A stretch of 64,000 nucleotides of DNA from Rhodoblastus sp963828185. Its GTDB lineage: Bacteria; Pseudomonadota; Alphaproteobacteria; Rhizobiales; Beijerinckiaceae. Below the pieces are notes generated by a model. It saw nothing but the letters and a program-made list of their open reading frames with translations. It was not told the origin of the DNA and searched no databases. Positions 26,654 to 34,349 of this stretch are shown here, one piece after another. Where the stretch lies: the NCBI GenBank assembly GCA_963828185.1, contig CAWHDV010000002.1, positions 620,001-684,000 on the forward strand, given 5' to 3'. A program made the position numbers and the translations under genes. Positions within the stretch are counted from its first letter, which is position 1. The number at the start of each line of letters is the position of its first letter.

Positions 26654-26685
26654 GCCGCGCCGCCAGTATTTTGCAAGGAAACATC

Positions 26686-26722
26686 AAAGGGATCGCGTCG
26701 GGCCGACGCGATCCCTTTTTTT
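26686..26722. terminator. Bidirectional terminator after OMP copy 2
   Basis: A 15-bp perfect stem (AAAGGGATCGCGTCG / CGACGCGATCCCTTT) is followed by a T run on the plus strand and, with its leading A's, also a short T run on the minus strand. It abuts the stop codon of the convergent 88-residue protein. Confidence 0.85.
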
Positions 26723-26988
26723 CATTCGTCTTCGTCCGGGTCGCGGGCGTCGGCCAGCCGGGCGCCGATCGCCGCGGCGAGCTTGCCCTCGGGCGCTATG
26801 GCGCGTTCGGAAAAAGTCAGCGGGGCGATGACAGCGTTCAGCGCGGCCTCGCGCCGCCGGTAGTCATCGATTTCCTCGGGGCGCGGAACGGGCACGCGCT
26901 GATCCTCGCAACCGAACGAATCGAACCAGGCCAGGTCGGCGGCCGAAAGGCCGGCCATTTGAAGGCGTTCTCGCATTGCCGCGTCCAT
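26722..26988 (-). CDS. Small acidic protein downstream of the histidine kinase, unknown
   Basis: I do not recognise this 88-residue protein. It has no signal peptide or membrane segment. The sequence is acidic and mostly helical: MDAAMRERLQMAGLSAADLAWFDSFGCEDQR, then a Pro/Arg linker, then EEIDDYRRREAALNAVIAPLTF and an acidic tail (RDPDEDE). ATG 26988 has GGGGAGGCCACG directly upstream, a good ribosome binding site. It starts 46 bases after the stop of the PAS histidine kinase on the same strand and is very probably co-transcribed. Its position and CtrA-box-driven promoter suggest a partner or modulator of that kinase, but this is only inference. Confidence 0.65.
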   Translation of the reverse strand: MDAAMRERLQMAGLSAADLAWFDSFGCEDQRVPVPRPEEIDDYRRREAALNAVIAPLTFSERAIAPEGKLAAAIGARLADARDPDEDE

Positions 26989-27034
26989 CGTGGCCTCCCC
27001 GATCTCTTGCTTGTCTGCGCGTATTCGCGTTGCT

Positions 27035-29839
27035 TCAGCCCGTCTTGCCCGCCGCCGCGGCGGGGGCGAGCGGAAAAGTGACCTCGACCAGCGTGCCCTC
27101 GCCCTTGCGGCTGCGGATCGCGAAGCCCGCCTGATTGGCCTCCGCAAGCGCCTTGGTGAGCGGCAGGCCGAGGCCGGAGCCGCCGCCGCGCCCCGGATCG
27201 ACCTGGCGGAAAGGCTCCATCGCCTTTCCCAGGTCTTTCTCGCTCATGCCGATGCCGGTGTCCTTGACCCGCAGGATCGCATGGCCGGAATCGCCCAGCG
27301 CGGTCGAGACGATCACCTGGCCGCCTGGCTCGTTGTAGCGCACGGCGTTGGCGAGCAGGTTGAGCACGATCTGGCGCAGCGAGCGCTCATCGGCGAAAAT
27401 GGCCGGCAGCCGCGCCGCCAGCGCGAGGCGGGTGATGACTTTTTCGCGATTGGCCTGCGGCTGGATCAACGACACGCATTCGGCCACCACCCGGTTGGCG
27501 TCGACGGCGGCGATAGCCAGCTCCCATTTGCCGGACTCGATCTTCGACAGGTCGAGGAGATCGTTGACCAGGCTCATGACATGCGAGCCCGAAGCGTGAA
27601 TGTCCTTGAGGTAGTCCTTGTAGCGCGCGTTGCCGATCGGCCCGAAACGTTCGTCCATGATGACCTCGGCGAAACCGAGGATGGCGTTGAGCGGGGTGCG
27701 GATTTCGTGGCTGACCGTGGCCAGGAATTCGGTCTTGGCCTGGCTGTCGTGCTCGGCCTGGGCCCGCGCCTGCTCGATCGCGCCCTCGGCCTGCTTCCGC
27801 CGGCTCATGTCGCGCAGGACCATGCAGAACTTGCCGTTGTCGGCCTTGCCGAGCCGCCCGAACGTCAGGTGCAGCGGGATCGAGCCCCCCTGCCGCGAGC
27901 GCGCGAGCGCCTCGCAGCCGTCCTTGTCGCCCTCGGCCTTCAGGCGCGCAAAGGCGCGCAGCGCCGGCGCATGCGATTCGGGGGCGAGGAGATGCAGGAA
28001 ATTCTCGCCCGCGATCTGGCCGCGACCATGGCCGAACAAGGACTCGGCCGATTTGTTGAGGCCGAGGATCACGCCTTCGGCGTTGAGCAGGACGAAACCG
28101 TCAGCGGCCGTCTCGAGAATGGCGAGCGTCTCGTCGGCTTCGTTCTCGCTGTGCCGCAGCCCCGCCTCGAGCACGCTGATTCGCTGCTCCAAAGCCGCGA
28201 CCGAGGGGCGGGTAAACATCGTGAACTCCGCCGGATCGCCCTCCCAGGCGACATTTGCGCGATGCGCGTCGACGACGAAGGCTTCGCCTGACTTGGGCCG
28301 CAGCAGCGTGGCGCGGCGCTGGGACTCGAGCGCCCCGCTGGCGCAGGCGGCGCGCAAGCCTCCGACCTGTCGCAACTCCGCCGTATCCGCGAAGCCAAGC
28401 CAGCCGAGAAATGCGCGATTGGCGAAAAGAAGCGCGTCGCCGCGCGCCACGACGAGACCGAACGGCAGCGCGTCGAAAAGATCTCCCGGCGCATTTTCCA
28501 CGTCCGCGTCCGCGTCCACGTCCAAGTCCAAGTCCACGTCCAAGTCCAAGTCCACGCCCGCGCCGCCCAAGCCCTCCGGCTCAGAGACTGGTTGCGGCGC
28601 GTGAGCCTCCACCAGGCGCGTTTCCAGCGGCAGGACGTTGTCTTCGCCGGGCGCGCGCGGCGATCCGGGCGCCGCGCCAAGCGTGCGGGCGATCTCGCGG
28701 AAGGCGCTGCGCTCGTGCGGCGCGAGGGTGACGAGAACGGAATCCTCGTCGCCGTCTCGCGCTTGAGCGGGCTTTTTAGCCTCGTCCGGCCGCGAATCAT
28801 TTTCCGCCGGCTCGATCGCGGCCGCCGGCCTCATTTGCGCCAGCGGACGCAGCGGCACGACGACGCCGGAAAATTCGGGCGCGTCCTTCGGCGCGCCGCC
28901 TTCTGTCACGATTTTGGCGGGCGCGGCGCCGGCGAAAGGCGCGGCCACCGGAGGCGCGCCGTGCAGGCGGTCGAGATGGATCACGCCGAAGCCGCGCCAG
29001 CCTTCGAAGGCGCGGTCGCGGCTGAAGGCCGGAAGGCCGCCGAGCGTGACGGGCGCGGCGGCGGCGGCATGTTCGATCGGCCATTCCAGCTCGACGCCGC
29101 TGAACGTGGCGCGCCCGCGCAAAACCGCGGCCAATCTCCGCCGCGGATCGAGACCGAGCGCGTCCGCCGCCTCGATCAGATCGCGACCGACGAGATCGGC
29201 GCAGCCGGCGCCGACGATTTCCGCCAGGGGCGGCGTGACTTCGGTGACGACATTGGCGGCGTCTGTCCGCCACAGGAAGCGCGCCGACGTCAGCCCATGG
29301 CTTTGTCGCGCGAGATCGCCGCGCAAGGCGTCAAGATTTTTGGCCGTGATGTCGGTATTTTCAGGCGCCGGGGGCGTCGCCGCAGGCATTGCGGCAGGAA
29401 TCGCCGCAGGCATTCTTGCTGGCGGGGCGGACAGGCGCGTGCGCGACTGGCCGACGCGCAGCCCGAGGCCGGCGAGAACGAAAAGCGGATCGTCGCCCGG
29501 CGTACGGCGGCAAAGGATAGTGACGGTTTCCGGCAGCAGGTCGAAGCGCAGGCTCAATCTTTCCAGTCGCGCGGCGGAGCCGGGAAGAATGACGCGGGCC
29601 AGGTGGGCAAGGCGGCGTGCGCCCGGTTCGTCTGAAAGAAACAGCTTTTCGGTCAATTCGTCGCAATCAGTGACGGCGAATAGCGCCAGCGCCGCGCCAT
29701 TGGCGTGGACGACGCGGGCCGAATCGCCCTCCGCCACGACGATCGGCGCGCCGGCCCGCGCCAGCGAAGCGAATGCCGGCTCCCCCAAAGCCTCCGCCAC
29801 GTCGGCGCGCGGCTGCCTGTTCGCGATCTCGTCAACCAT
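27035..29839 (-). CDS. PAS-domain sensor histidine kinase (PleC/DivJ/PdhS-like)
   Basis: The 934-residue product has no clear membrane segment. After a long Ala/Pro-rich N-terminal half with PAS-like blocks, an Asp/Val repeat spans residues 427-447. A PAS domain follows at about 450-520 (LFDALPFGLVVARGDALLFANRAFLGWLGF) and a second at about 575-690 (AILETAADGFVLLNAEGVI). The dimerisation domain has phospho-acceptor His711 in VSHEIRTPLNAILGFAEV followed by DERFGPIGNARYKDYL, a hallmark of PleC/DivJ/CbrA/PdhS kinases that act on DivK. The ATPase domain shows NLLANAVRYNEPGG, DTGIGM and GGGSGLGLPL. These kinases set cell polarity and CtrA activity. A CtrA-type box lies 44 bases upstream, suggesting feedback. 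Confidence 0.9.
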   Translation of the reverse strand: MVDEIANRQPRADVAEALGEPAFASLARAGAPIVVAEGDSARVVHANGAALALFAVTDCDELTEKLFLSDEPGARRLAHLARVILPGSAARLERLSLRFDLLPETVTILCRRTPGDDPLFVLAGLGLRVGQSRTRLSAPPARMPAAIPAAMPAATPPAPENTDITAKNLDALRGDLARQSHGLTSARFLWRTDAANVVTEVTPPLAEIVGAGCADLVGRDLIEAADALGLDPRRRLAAVLRGRATFSGVELEWPIEHAAAAAPVTLGGLPAFSRDRAFEGWRGFGVIHLDRLHGAPPVAAPFAGAAPAKIVTEGGAPKDAPEFSGVVVPLRPLAQMRPAAAIEPAENDSRPDEAKKPAQARDGDEDSVLVTLAPHERSAFREIARTLGAAPGSPRAPGEDNVLPLETRLVEAHAPQPVSEPEGLGGAGVDLDLDVDLDLDVDADADVENAPGDLFDALPFGLVVARGDALLFANRAFLGWLGFADTAELRQVGGLRAACASGALESQRRATLLRPKSGEAFVVDAHRANVAWEGDPAEFTMFTRPSVAALEQRISVLEAGLRHSENEADETLAILETAADGFVLLNAEGVILGLNKSAESLFGHGRGQIAGENFLHLLAPESHAPALRAFARLKAEGDKDGCEALARSRQGGSIPLHLTFGRLGKADNGKFCMVLRDMSRRKQAEGAIEQARAQAEHDSQAKTEFLATVSHEIRTPLNAILGFAEVIMDERFGPIGNARYKDYLKDIHASGSHVMSLVNDLLDLSKIESGKWELAIAAVDANRVVAECVSLIQPQANREKVITRLALAARLPAIFADERSLRQIVLNLLANAVRYNEPGGQVIVSTALGDSGHAILRVKDTGIGMSEKDLGKAMEPFRQVDPGRGGGSGLGLPLTKALAEANQAGFAIRSRKGEGTLVEVTFPLAPAAAAGKTG
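28498..28560. repeat. Hexanucleotide repeat in the histidine kinase gene
   Basis: About ten tandem six-base units (GTCCRC/GTCCAA type) encode alternating Asp-Leu, Asp-Val and Asp-Ala pairs in the protein. The unit is in frame, so slippage would change linker length without breaking the gene. Confidence 0.8.
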
Positions 29840-29882
29840 GGGCCAATTTGCTCATTTCCGGCGGGTCCGACTCCCGGACAGA

Positions 29883-29897
29883 TTAACGAAAACTTAA
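29883..29897 (-). promoter_or_regulatory. CtrA-type box upstream of the histidine kinase
   Basis: TTAA CGAAAAC TTAA has the exact CtrA spacing and lies 44 bases before the kinase start codon, a promoter-proximal position. It is 220 bases from the divergent phasin gene, which has its own promoter. Confidence 0.55.
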
Positions 29898-30012
29898 ACA
29901 CGTCCCGCGCCGGGAATCCATATTTGATCCATGACATTCCGCCCCAGATGCATTTATGATGAATCTTACGTCAACTGGATGCGCTCGACTTTGCTGCGCC
30001 GCACAATTTGCA

Positions 30013-30041
30013 TTGCAACGCAGCATTTTTGGCGCTATAAG
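30013..30041 (+). promoter_or_regulatory. Sigma-70-like promoter of the phasin operon
   Basis: TTGCAA and TATAAG are separated by exactly 17 bases, giving a transcription start near 30048 and a 70-base leader. The -35 region overlaps a TGCA-rich segment (TTTGCATTGCAACGCAG), which resembles the TGC-rich operators reported for PhaR repressors of phasin genes; that link is inferred. Confidence 0.6.
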
Positions 30042-30117
30042 CCGTCTCGCACTATTTCAAGAAGCCTGGGAGCGGGAGCGTACAAAGCCCGGGCGCAACC
30101 ACCGCGAAGGATGTTCC

Positions 30118-30486
30118 ATGACCAATCTCAACCTCGAAATCCCTGCCGAGATCCGCGACTTCGCGGAAAAGACCGTCGACCAGGCGCGCAAGGCTTTCGA
30201 CAGCTTCGTCGCCGCCGCCCAGAAGGCCACCTCGCAGTCCGAAGCCGCCGCCGAGTCGATGACCTCGAACGCCAAGGAAGTGAGCGCCAAAGCGATCGGC
30301 TTCGCCGAAGCCAACGTCAAGGCCGCCTTCGACCTCGCCGACAAGCTGGTCCAGGCCAAGGACCCCAAGGAAATCCTGTCGATCCAGTCCGAATTCCTGA
30401 AGAACCAGGTCGCCAGCGTCCAGGAGCAGGCCAAGGCTCTCGGTGAAGCCGTGAAGAAAGCCGTCACCCCGACGGAATCGAAATAA
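30118..30486 (+). CDS. phaP: Phasin
   Basis: Phasins coat intracellular polyhydroxyalkanoate granules and control their size. The 122-residue product is entirely amphipathic helix with the Phasin_2 pattern: IPAEIRDFAEKTVDQARKAF, FVAAAQKATSQ, SAKAIGFAEANVKAAFDLADKLVQAKDPKEIL and SEFLKNQVASVQEQAKALG. These match the short phasins of Hyphomicrobiales. ATG 30118 has GCGAAGGATG upstream. The next phasin gene overlaps its stop codon (TAATG), so translation of the two is coupled. Codon use is strongly biased to a few codons (AAG, GCC, CTG/CTC), consistent with an abundant protein. Confidence 0.92.
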   Translation: MTNLNLEIPAEIRDFAEKTVDQARKAFDSFVAAAQKATSQSEAAAESMTSNAKEVSAKAIGFAEANVKAAFDLADKLVQAKDPKEILSIQSEFLKNQVASVQEQAKALGEAVKKAVTPTESK

Positions 30487-31103
30487 TGGCCGCCGGTCCT
30501 CGCAAAACCCCGACCGCCGCGCCGATCAAGGCTGCGGCTCCGGCCCCGGTCAAGGCTGTGGCCCCCGCTCCGGCGAAGGCCGCTGCTCCTGCTCCGGTCA
30601 AGGCTGTTGCTCCGGCTCCGGCTCCGGCTCCGGTCAAGGTCGCCGCTCCCGCTCCGGTCAAGGCCCCGACGCCCGCTCCGGCCCCTGCGCCGGTGAAAGC
30701 CGCCGAGGCGCCCAAGCCCCACGCAGAAGCCAAGCCCCACGCAGAAGCCAAGGCTCACGCGGAAGTCAAGTCTCCCGTGGCCGCCACCAAGAAGGCCGCC
30801 TCCGAGACCGCCGGCGCGATGGACAACTCCTTCGCCGCCGCCAGCAAGAGCCTCCAGGCTTTTTCGGCCAAGGCGATGGAGGCCTACCAGGCCAACACCG
30901 CCGCTTCGGTCGAATACGTCCAGGCCCTGTCCGGCGTCCGCAGCGTTTCCCAGGCCATCGCCCTGCAGAGCGAACATATGCGCAAGCAATATGAATCTCT
31001 GTCGTCGCAGGCCAAGGAACTGACTGCGCTGGCGCAGCAGGTTGCGGCCGACGCCGCCGGCCCGCTGAAAGACCAGTTCGGCAAGACCTTCAAGGCGAAG
31101 TAA
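30486..31103 (+). CDS. Phasin with N-terminal Pro/Ala/Lys repeat tail
   Basis: The 205-residue product joins two parts. Residues 1-100 are low-complexity: about ten repeats of AP(V/A)KA-type units, then KPHAEAKPHAEAKAHAEVK. The tail is strongly basic and resembles the histone-H1-like AAKP tail of PhaF. Residues 105-205 are a Phasin_2 domain (SFAAASKSLQAFSAKAMEAYQ, VEYVQALSGVRSVSQAIALQSEHMRKQYES). In Pseudomonas PhaF the basic tail is C-terminal and binds DNA to partition granules; here it is N-terminal. It starts on the stop codon of the first phasin gene and so is translated with it. DNA binding is an inference from composition only. Confidence 0.85.
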   Translation: MAAGPRKTPTAAPIKAAAPAPVKAVAPAPAKAAAPAPVKAVAPAPAPAPVKVAAPAPVKAPTPAPAPAPVKAAEAPKPHAEAKPHAEAKAHAEVKSPVAATKKAASETAGAMDNSFAAASKSLQAFSAKAMEAYQANTAASVEYVQALSGVRSVSQAIALQSEHMRKQYESLSSQAKELTALAQQVAADAAGPLKDQFGKTFKAK

Positions 31104-31119
31104 GGCCCTCGCCCGCTCG

Positions 31120-31142
31120 CCGATCCACGCGATGTGGATCGG
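31120..31142 (+). other. Strong hairpin after the phasin operon
   Basis: CCGATCCAC and GTGGATCGG make a perfect nine-base-pair stem with a five-base loop 17 bases after the stop codon. No T run follows, so it is either a Rho-associated end or an mRNA 3' stabiliser. Confidence 0.4.
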
Positions 31143-31179
31143 AAAATGCGGGCCATGCAAAATTGGACGCGCGATGCTC

Positions 31180-31208
31180 TTGCATTCGCGCGTTCTCGGC
31201 TTTAGGTT
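31180..31208 (+). promoter_or_regulatory. Sigma-70-like promoter of tRNA-His
   Basis: TTGCAT and TAGGTT are separated by 17 bases, predicting a start about ten bases before the mature tRNA 5' end. Confidence 0.45.
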
Positions 31209-31224
31209 CCGCGCGAATTGATCG

Positions 31225-31301
31225 GCCGCCATAGCTCAGTTGGTTAGAGCGCTAGATTGTGGATCTAGAGGTCCCCTGTTCAAGCCAGGGTGGCGGTACC
31301 A
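31225..31301 (+). tRNA. tRNA-His (anticodon GTG), CCA encoded
   Basis: The 77 bases fold as a full cloverleaf: acceptor GCCGCCA/TGGCGGT, D-arm GCTC/GAGC, anticodon stem CTAGA/TCTAG around TTGTGGA, and T-arm CCTGT/GCCAGG. The anticodon GTG reads His codons. The acceptor end has a G1:U72 pair, discriminator A73 and an encoded CCA, the special alphaproteobacterial tRNA-His arrangement that lacks the G-1:C73 pair used elsewhere. It follows the phasin operon at a distance of about 120 bases. Confidence 0.97.
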
Positions 31302-31353
31302 TTAACCCCCTTTTTTCCGTCTGCTCTTTTCGCGCGCCAAAATGGCCGTCGCG

Positions 31354-32256
31354 CTAGTCGCCGAAATTCACGCGGCTGTCGCCATCCACGGAAAAGCCCG
31401 ACCCGCCGCTCCATATCCGGCACGCGCCCATCTGCCGCTTGCGCAAGAATATGTCCTCATACTCGACCGTCACGACATAGACGATCAGACCCTTGCCGCC
31501 GCCGACCGAATTCAATTCGTCCAGGCTGAAGTTCAGGCCGCATTTGAATGTCTGCGATTCGGCGCCCGCGGCGACGACGATCCCGGGCGGAAGGTCGACG
31601 ATCTTCCGGGGCGTCGCATAGATGGCGTCGAGCTTGTCCACGAACACATAGGCTTGGCTGAGGCGGCGCATCGTCACGGGACTGCGTCCGAGATTCCTGA
31701 ACACGACGCTGGTCGAGAGGTTTGGCAGCGGCTGCGCGTAGGTCCGGGGATTGCGCAAGTTTCCGTCGAAGGGATCGCGCAGGTAGAGATAGCCGGCCTC
31801 CATGCGCTGCAACGCCTCAGCCGACTTGCGCGCTGCGTCCGCCCCGGCGATGGACGCCGCGACGGTCTTCTTCAGCCGGCCGCCCTGCCGCAGGAAGACG
31901 ATGGCCTGGATCGCCGTCATCGCGACCAGCGCGGCGACCAGCGTATCGAGGACGGTCCACGGGCCAATCGGCGCGAACATGGCGGGCGCTTTGGCGTTGG
32001 CCGGCTCCATCGGCGTTTTGCCGGCTCCCGCCGGCGGCTTGGCCTGCTCGACGGCGACCAGCGGCGCGCTCACAGGCGCCGGCCCCGGCGGCTGAACGGG
32101 TTTGGCCGGAGGCTCCGGCGCGACGCAGGTCATTGGCTGGCTCAGGCAATCCCAGCCGGCCGGCATGGACGGAGTGTCCACGGCGCGCGCAAACCCGGCG
32201 GCGCCGATCGCGGCGCCGAAAAAAATCGATAAAACCACCAAGAAACCCAAACGCAT
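31354..32256 (-). CDS. Membrane-anchored protein of unknown function
   Basis: I do not recognise this 300-residue protein. It has an N-terminal signal peptide or anchor (MRLGFLVVLSIFFGAAIGAAGFARA), a proline-rich segment, and a second membrane helix at about residues 107-127 (VLDTLVAALVAMTAIQAIVFL). After a coiled stretch, a beta-rich C-terminal domain follows with NLSTSVVFRNLGRSPVTMRRLSQAYVF and a late FLRKRQMGACRIW. This resembles phage- or plasmid-style small membrane proteins with immunoglobulin-like C-terminal domains, but I cannot name a family. ATG 32256 is chosen; another in-frame ATG at 32295 has no ribosome binding site. It is convergent with tRNA-His. Confidence 0.6.
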   Translation of the reverse strand: MRLGFLVVLSIFFGAAIGAAGFARAVDTPSMPAGWDCLSQPMTCVAPEPPAKPVQPPGPAPVSAPLVAVEQAKPPAGAGKTPMEPANAKAPAMFAPIGPWTVLDTLVAALVAMTAIQAIVFLRQGGRLKKTVAASIAGADAARKSAEALQRMEAGYLYLRDPFDGNLRNPRTYAQPLPNLSTSVVFRNLGRSPVTMRRLSQAYVFVDKLDAIYATPRKIVDLPPGIVVAAGAESQTFKCGLNFSLDELNSVGGGKGLIVYVVTVEYEDIFLRKRQMGACRIWSGGSGFSVDGDSRVNFGD

Positions 32257-32413
32257 GGCCGCCCCGTCGAAGACAAAAAAAACCCGGCGTTTCATTGATG
32301 GAGCATTTTGGCTTATTTCCGGGGGCTTTTCATGCGGATTGAAAAATTGGGATTGCGGCGGCGGCAAGCAGCGCGCTATGCCGAAGAGGCCTTCCCGTCC
32401 GCCGGTCCGAACG

Positions 32414-33241
32414 ATGTGTGAACTTCTCGGTATGAGCGCGAATGTCCCGACCGACATCCGCTTTTCTTTTTCCGGCCTGGTTCGGCGCGGCGGCGCCACC
32501 GGCCCGCATCGTGACGGCTGGGGCATCGCCTTCTACGAGGGACGAGCGGCGCGCGCCTTCCACGATCCGGAGCCGAGCGCCCAATCCGACATGGCGCGCT
32601 TCATCGGCTCGCATCCGATCAAGTCGCGCACGGTGATCGCCCATATCCGCCAGGCCAACCGTGGCAGGGTCGCGCTGGCCAACACCCATCCCTTTTCGCG
32701 CGAGCTTTGGGGCCGCGTCTGGACCTTCGCCCACAACGGCCAGCTCAGGGGCGTCAAGTCGCTGCCGCTCGACTTTTACGCGCCGATCGGCACGACCGAC
32801 AGCGAACACGCCTTTTGCTGGATGCTCGACCAGTTGCGCTCGCGCCACCAAAGCCTGCCGCCGGCGCCAAGGCTCGATCGCGAAATCGCCTCGCTGAGCG
32901 CGCGACTGGCCGGCCTCGGCGTGTTCAACATGCTGCTCGGCGACAGCCGCTCGCTCTACGCCTTTTGCGGCAAGAAACTGTCCCGCCTGACCCGCCGCGC
33001 GCCATTCGGCGAGGCGAGCCTGATCGACGCCGACCGCAAGGTGAATTTCGCCGAGGAGACCGGCCCGGACGATTGCGTCACCGTGGTCGCGACCGGACCT
33101 CTGACCAGCGACGAGACCTGGACCTCGATCAAGCCGGGAACCTTGCTTGTCCTGCGCGAGGGAAGGGTCGCGGCCTCGCTCTGTTCCGAGCCGTCCGGCG
33201 ACAGGAAAAACCCAGCCGGCAAGAAAGCGAGCGCATGCTGA
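32414..33241 (+). CDS. Class II glutamine amidotransferase (YafJ-like)
   Basis: The 275-residue product starts MCELLGMSANVPTDI, placing the catalytic cysteine at residue 2 after removal of Met, as in class II (Ntn) glutamine amidotransferases. The HRDGWGIAFYEG and NTHPFSRELWGRVWTFAHNGQL blocks are the glutaminase core of the YafJ/DUF1124-type group. No synthase domain follows, so it is a stand-alone glutaminase-like protein of unknown partner. ATG 32414 is fixed by the Cys2 requirement. The final seven bases overlap mtnA, with which it must be co-transcribed. Confidence 0.85.
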   Translation: MCELLGMSANVPTDIRFSFSGLVRRGGATGPHRDGWGIAFYEGRAARAFHDPEPSAQSDMARFIGSHPIKSRTVIAHIRQANRGRVALANTHPFSRELWGRVWTFAHNGQLRGVKSLPLDFYAPIGTTDSEHAFCWMLDQLRSRHQSLPPAPRLDREIASLSARLAGLGVFNMLLGDSRSLYAFCGKKLSRLTRRAPFGEASLIDADRKVNFAEETGPDDCVTVVATGPLTSDETWTSIKPGTLLVLREGRVAASLCSEPSGDRKNPAGKKASAC

Positions 33242-34320
33242 TCGACGGCAGGAAAAGCACGACCATCTGGACCGACCCCGCCGGCGAGGGCGTGTTTATC
33301 CTCGACCAGACCCGCCTGCCGCATGTCGTGGCGCCCGTGTTGTTGCAGACGCTCGACGACGCCGCCCGCGCGATCCGCGACATGCTGGTGCGCGGCGCGC
33401 CGCTGATCGGCGTCACCGCCGCCTATGGCGTGGCCCTCGCCATGCGGGAGAACGAATCCGACGACTTTTTGCGTCATGCCGTGGAAACCTTGCGCGCGAC
33501 GCGGCCGACCGCCGTCAACCTGCAATGGGCGCTTGACCACATGCGAGGCTTTCTCGCGGAGATGCCCGGCGACCTGCGGCGTGGGGCGGCCATGGCCATG
33601 GCGAAGAAAATGGCCGAGGACGACGTCACCTGCAACGCGACGATCGGCGAGCATGGCCTCGAACTGATCCGCGCCGCGCAAAAAAAACGCGACGGCGCGC
33701 CGGTGCGCATCCTCACCCATTGCAACGCCGGCTGGCTCGCCACCGTCGACTGGGGCACGGCGACGGCGCCGATCTACAAGGCGCAGGCCGCAGGCGTCGA
33801 GGTGCATGTGTTTGTCGATGAAACGCGACCGCGCAACCAGGGCGCCTCGCTCACCGCTTTCGAACTCGGGCAGCAGAAAATCCCGCACACATTGATCGTC
33901 GACAATGCCGGCGGCCATCTCATGCAGCATGGCGAGATCGACGTCGTCATCGTCGGCGCCGACCGCATCGCCGCCAATGGCGACGCCTGCAACAAGATCG
34001 GCACCTATCTGAAGGCGCTCGCGGCCCGGGATTGCGGCGTCCCATTTTATGTCGCCGCGCCCGTTTCGACCTTCGACGCGAAACTCGCCGAAGGACGGCT
34101 GATCCCGATCGAGGAGCGGTCACAGCAGGAAGTGACGCATATTTCCGGAGCGACCGCGAATGGCGAAGTGGTGACGGTGCGGCTCGCCCCGGAAACGACC
34201 AAGGCGCGCAATCCGGGCTTCGACGTCACCCCGGCGCGGCTGGTCAGCGGCATCATCACCGAAAAAGGCGTCTTCGAGGCCAGCGCCGAAGCTTTAGCGG
34301 GGCTGATCGGCAAAGCCTGA
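33235..34320 (+). CDS. mtnA: S-methyl-5-thioribose-1-phosphate isomerase
   Basis: It converts 5-methylthioribose-1-phosphate to the ribulose form in methionine salvage, directly after MtnP. The 361-residue product is full length. Characteristic blocks are VRGAPLIGVTAAYG, THCNAGWLATV with the active-site Cys, DETRPRNQGASLTAFEL and IVGADRIAANGDACNKIGTY with the catalytic Asp. MtnA is related to eIF2B-type regulatory subunits, but these active-site residues identify the isomerase. It overlaps the upstream amidotransferase gene by seven bases. Downstream salvage genes (mtnB, C, D or K, or a RuBisCO-like protein) are absent from the window. Confidence 0.95.
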   Translation: MLIDGRKSTTIWTDPAGEGVFILDQTRLPHVVAPVLLQTLDDAARAIRDMLVRGAPLIGVTAAYGVALAMRENESDDFLRHAVETLRATRPTAVNLQWALDHMRGFLAEMPGDLRRGAAMAMAKKMAEDDVTCNATIGEHGLELIRAAQKKRDGAPVRILTHCNAGWLATVDWGTATAPIYKAQAAGVEVHVFVDETRPRNQGASLTAFELGQQKIPHTLIVDNAGGHLMQHGEIDVVIVGADRIAANGDACNKIGTYLKALAARDCGVPFYVAAPVSTFDAKLAEGRLIPIEERSQQEVTHISGATANGEVVTVRLAPETTKARNPGFDVTPARLVSGIITEKGVFEASAEALAGLIGKA

Positions 34321-34349
34321 AATTCGGGAGCGGGGCCGCGCGCCTCGCG

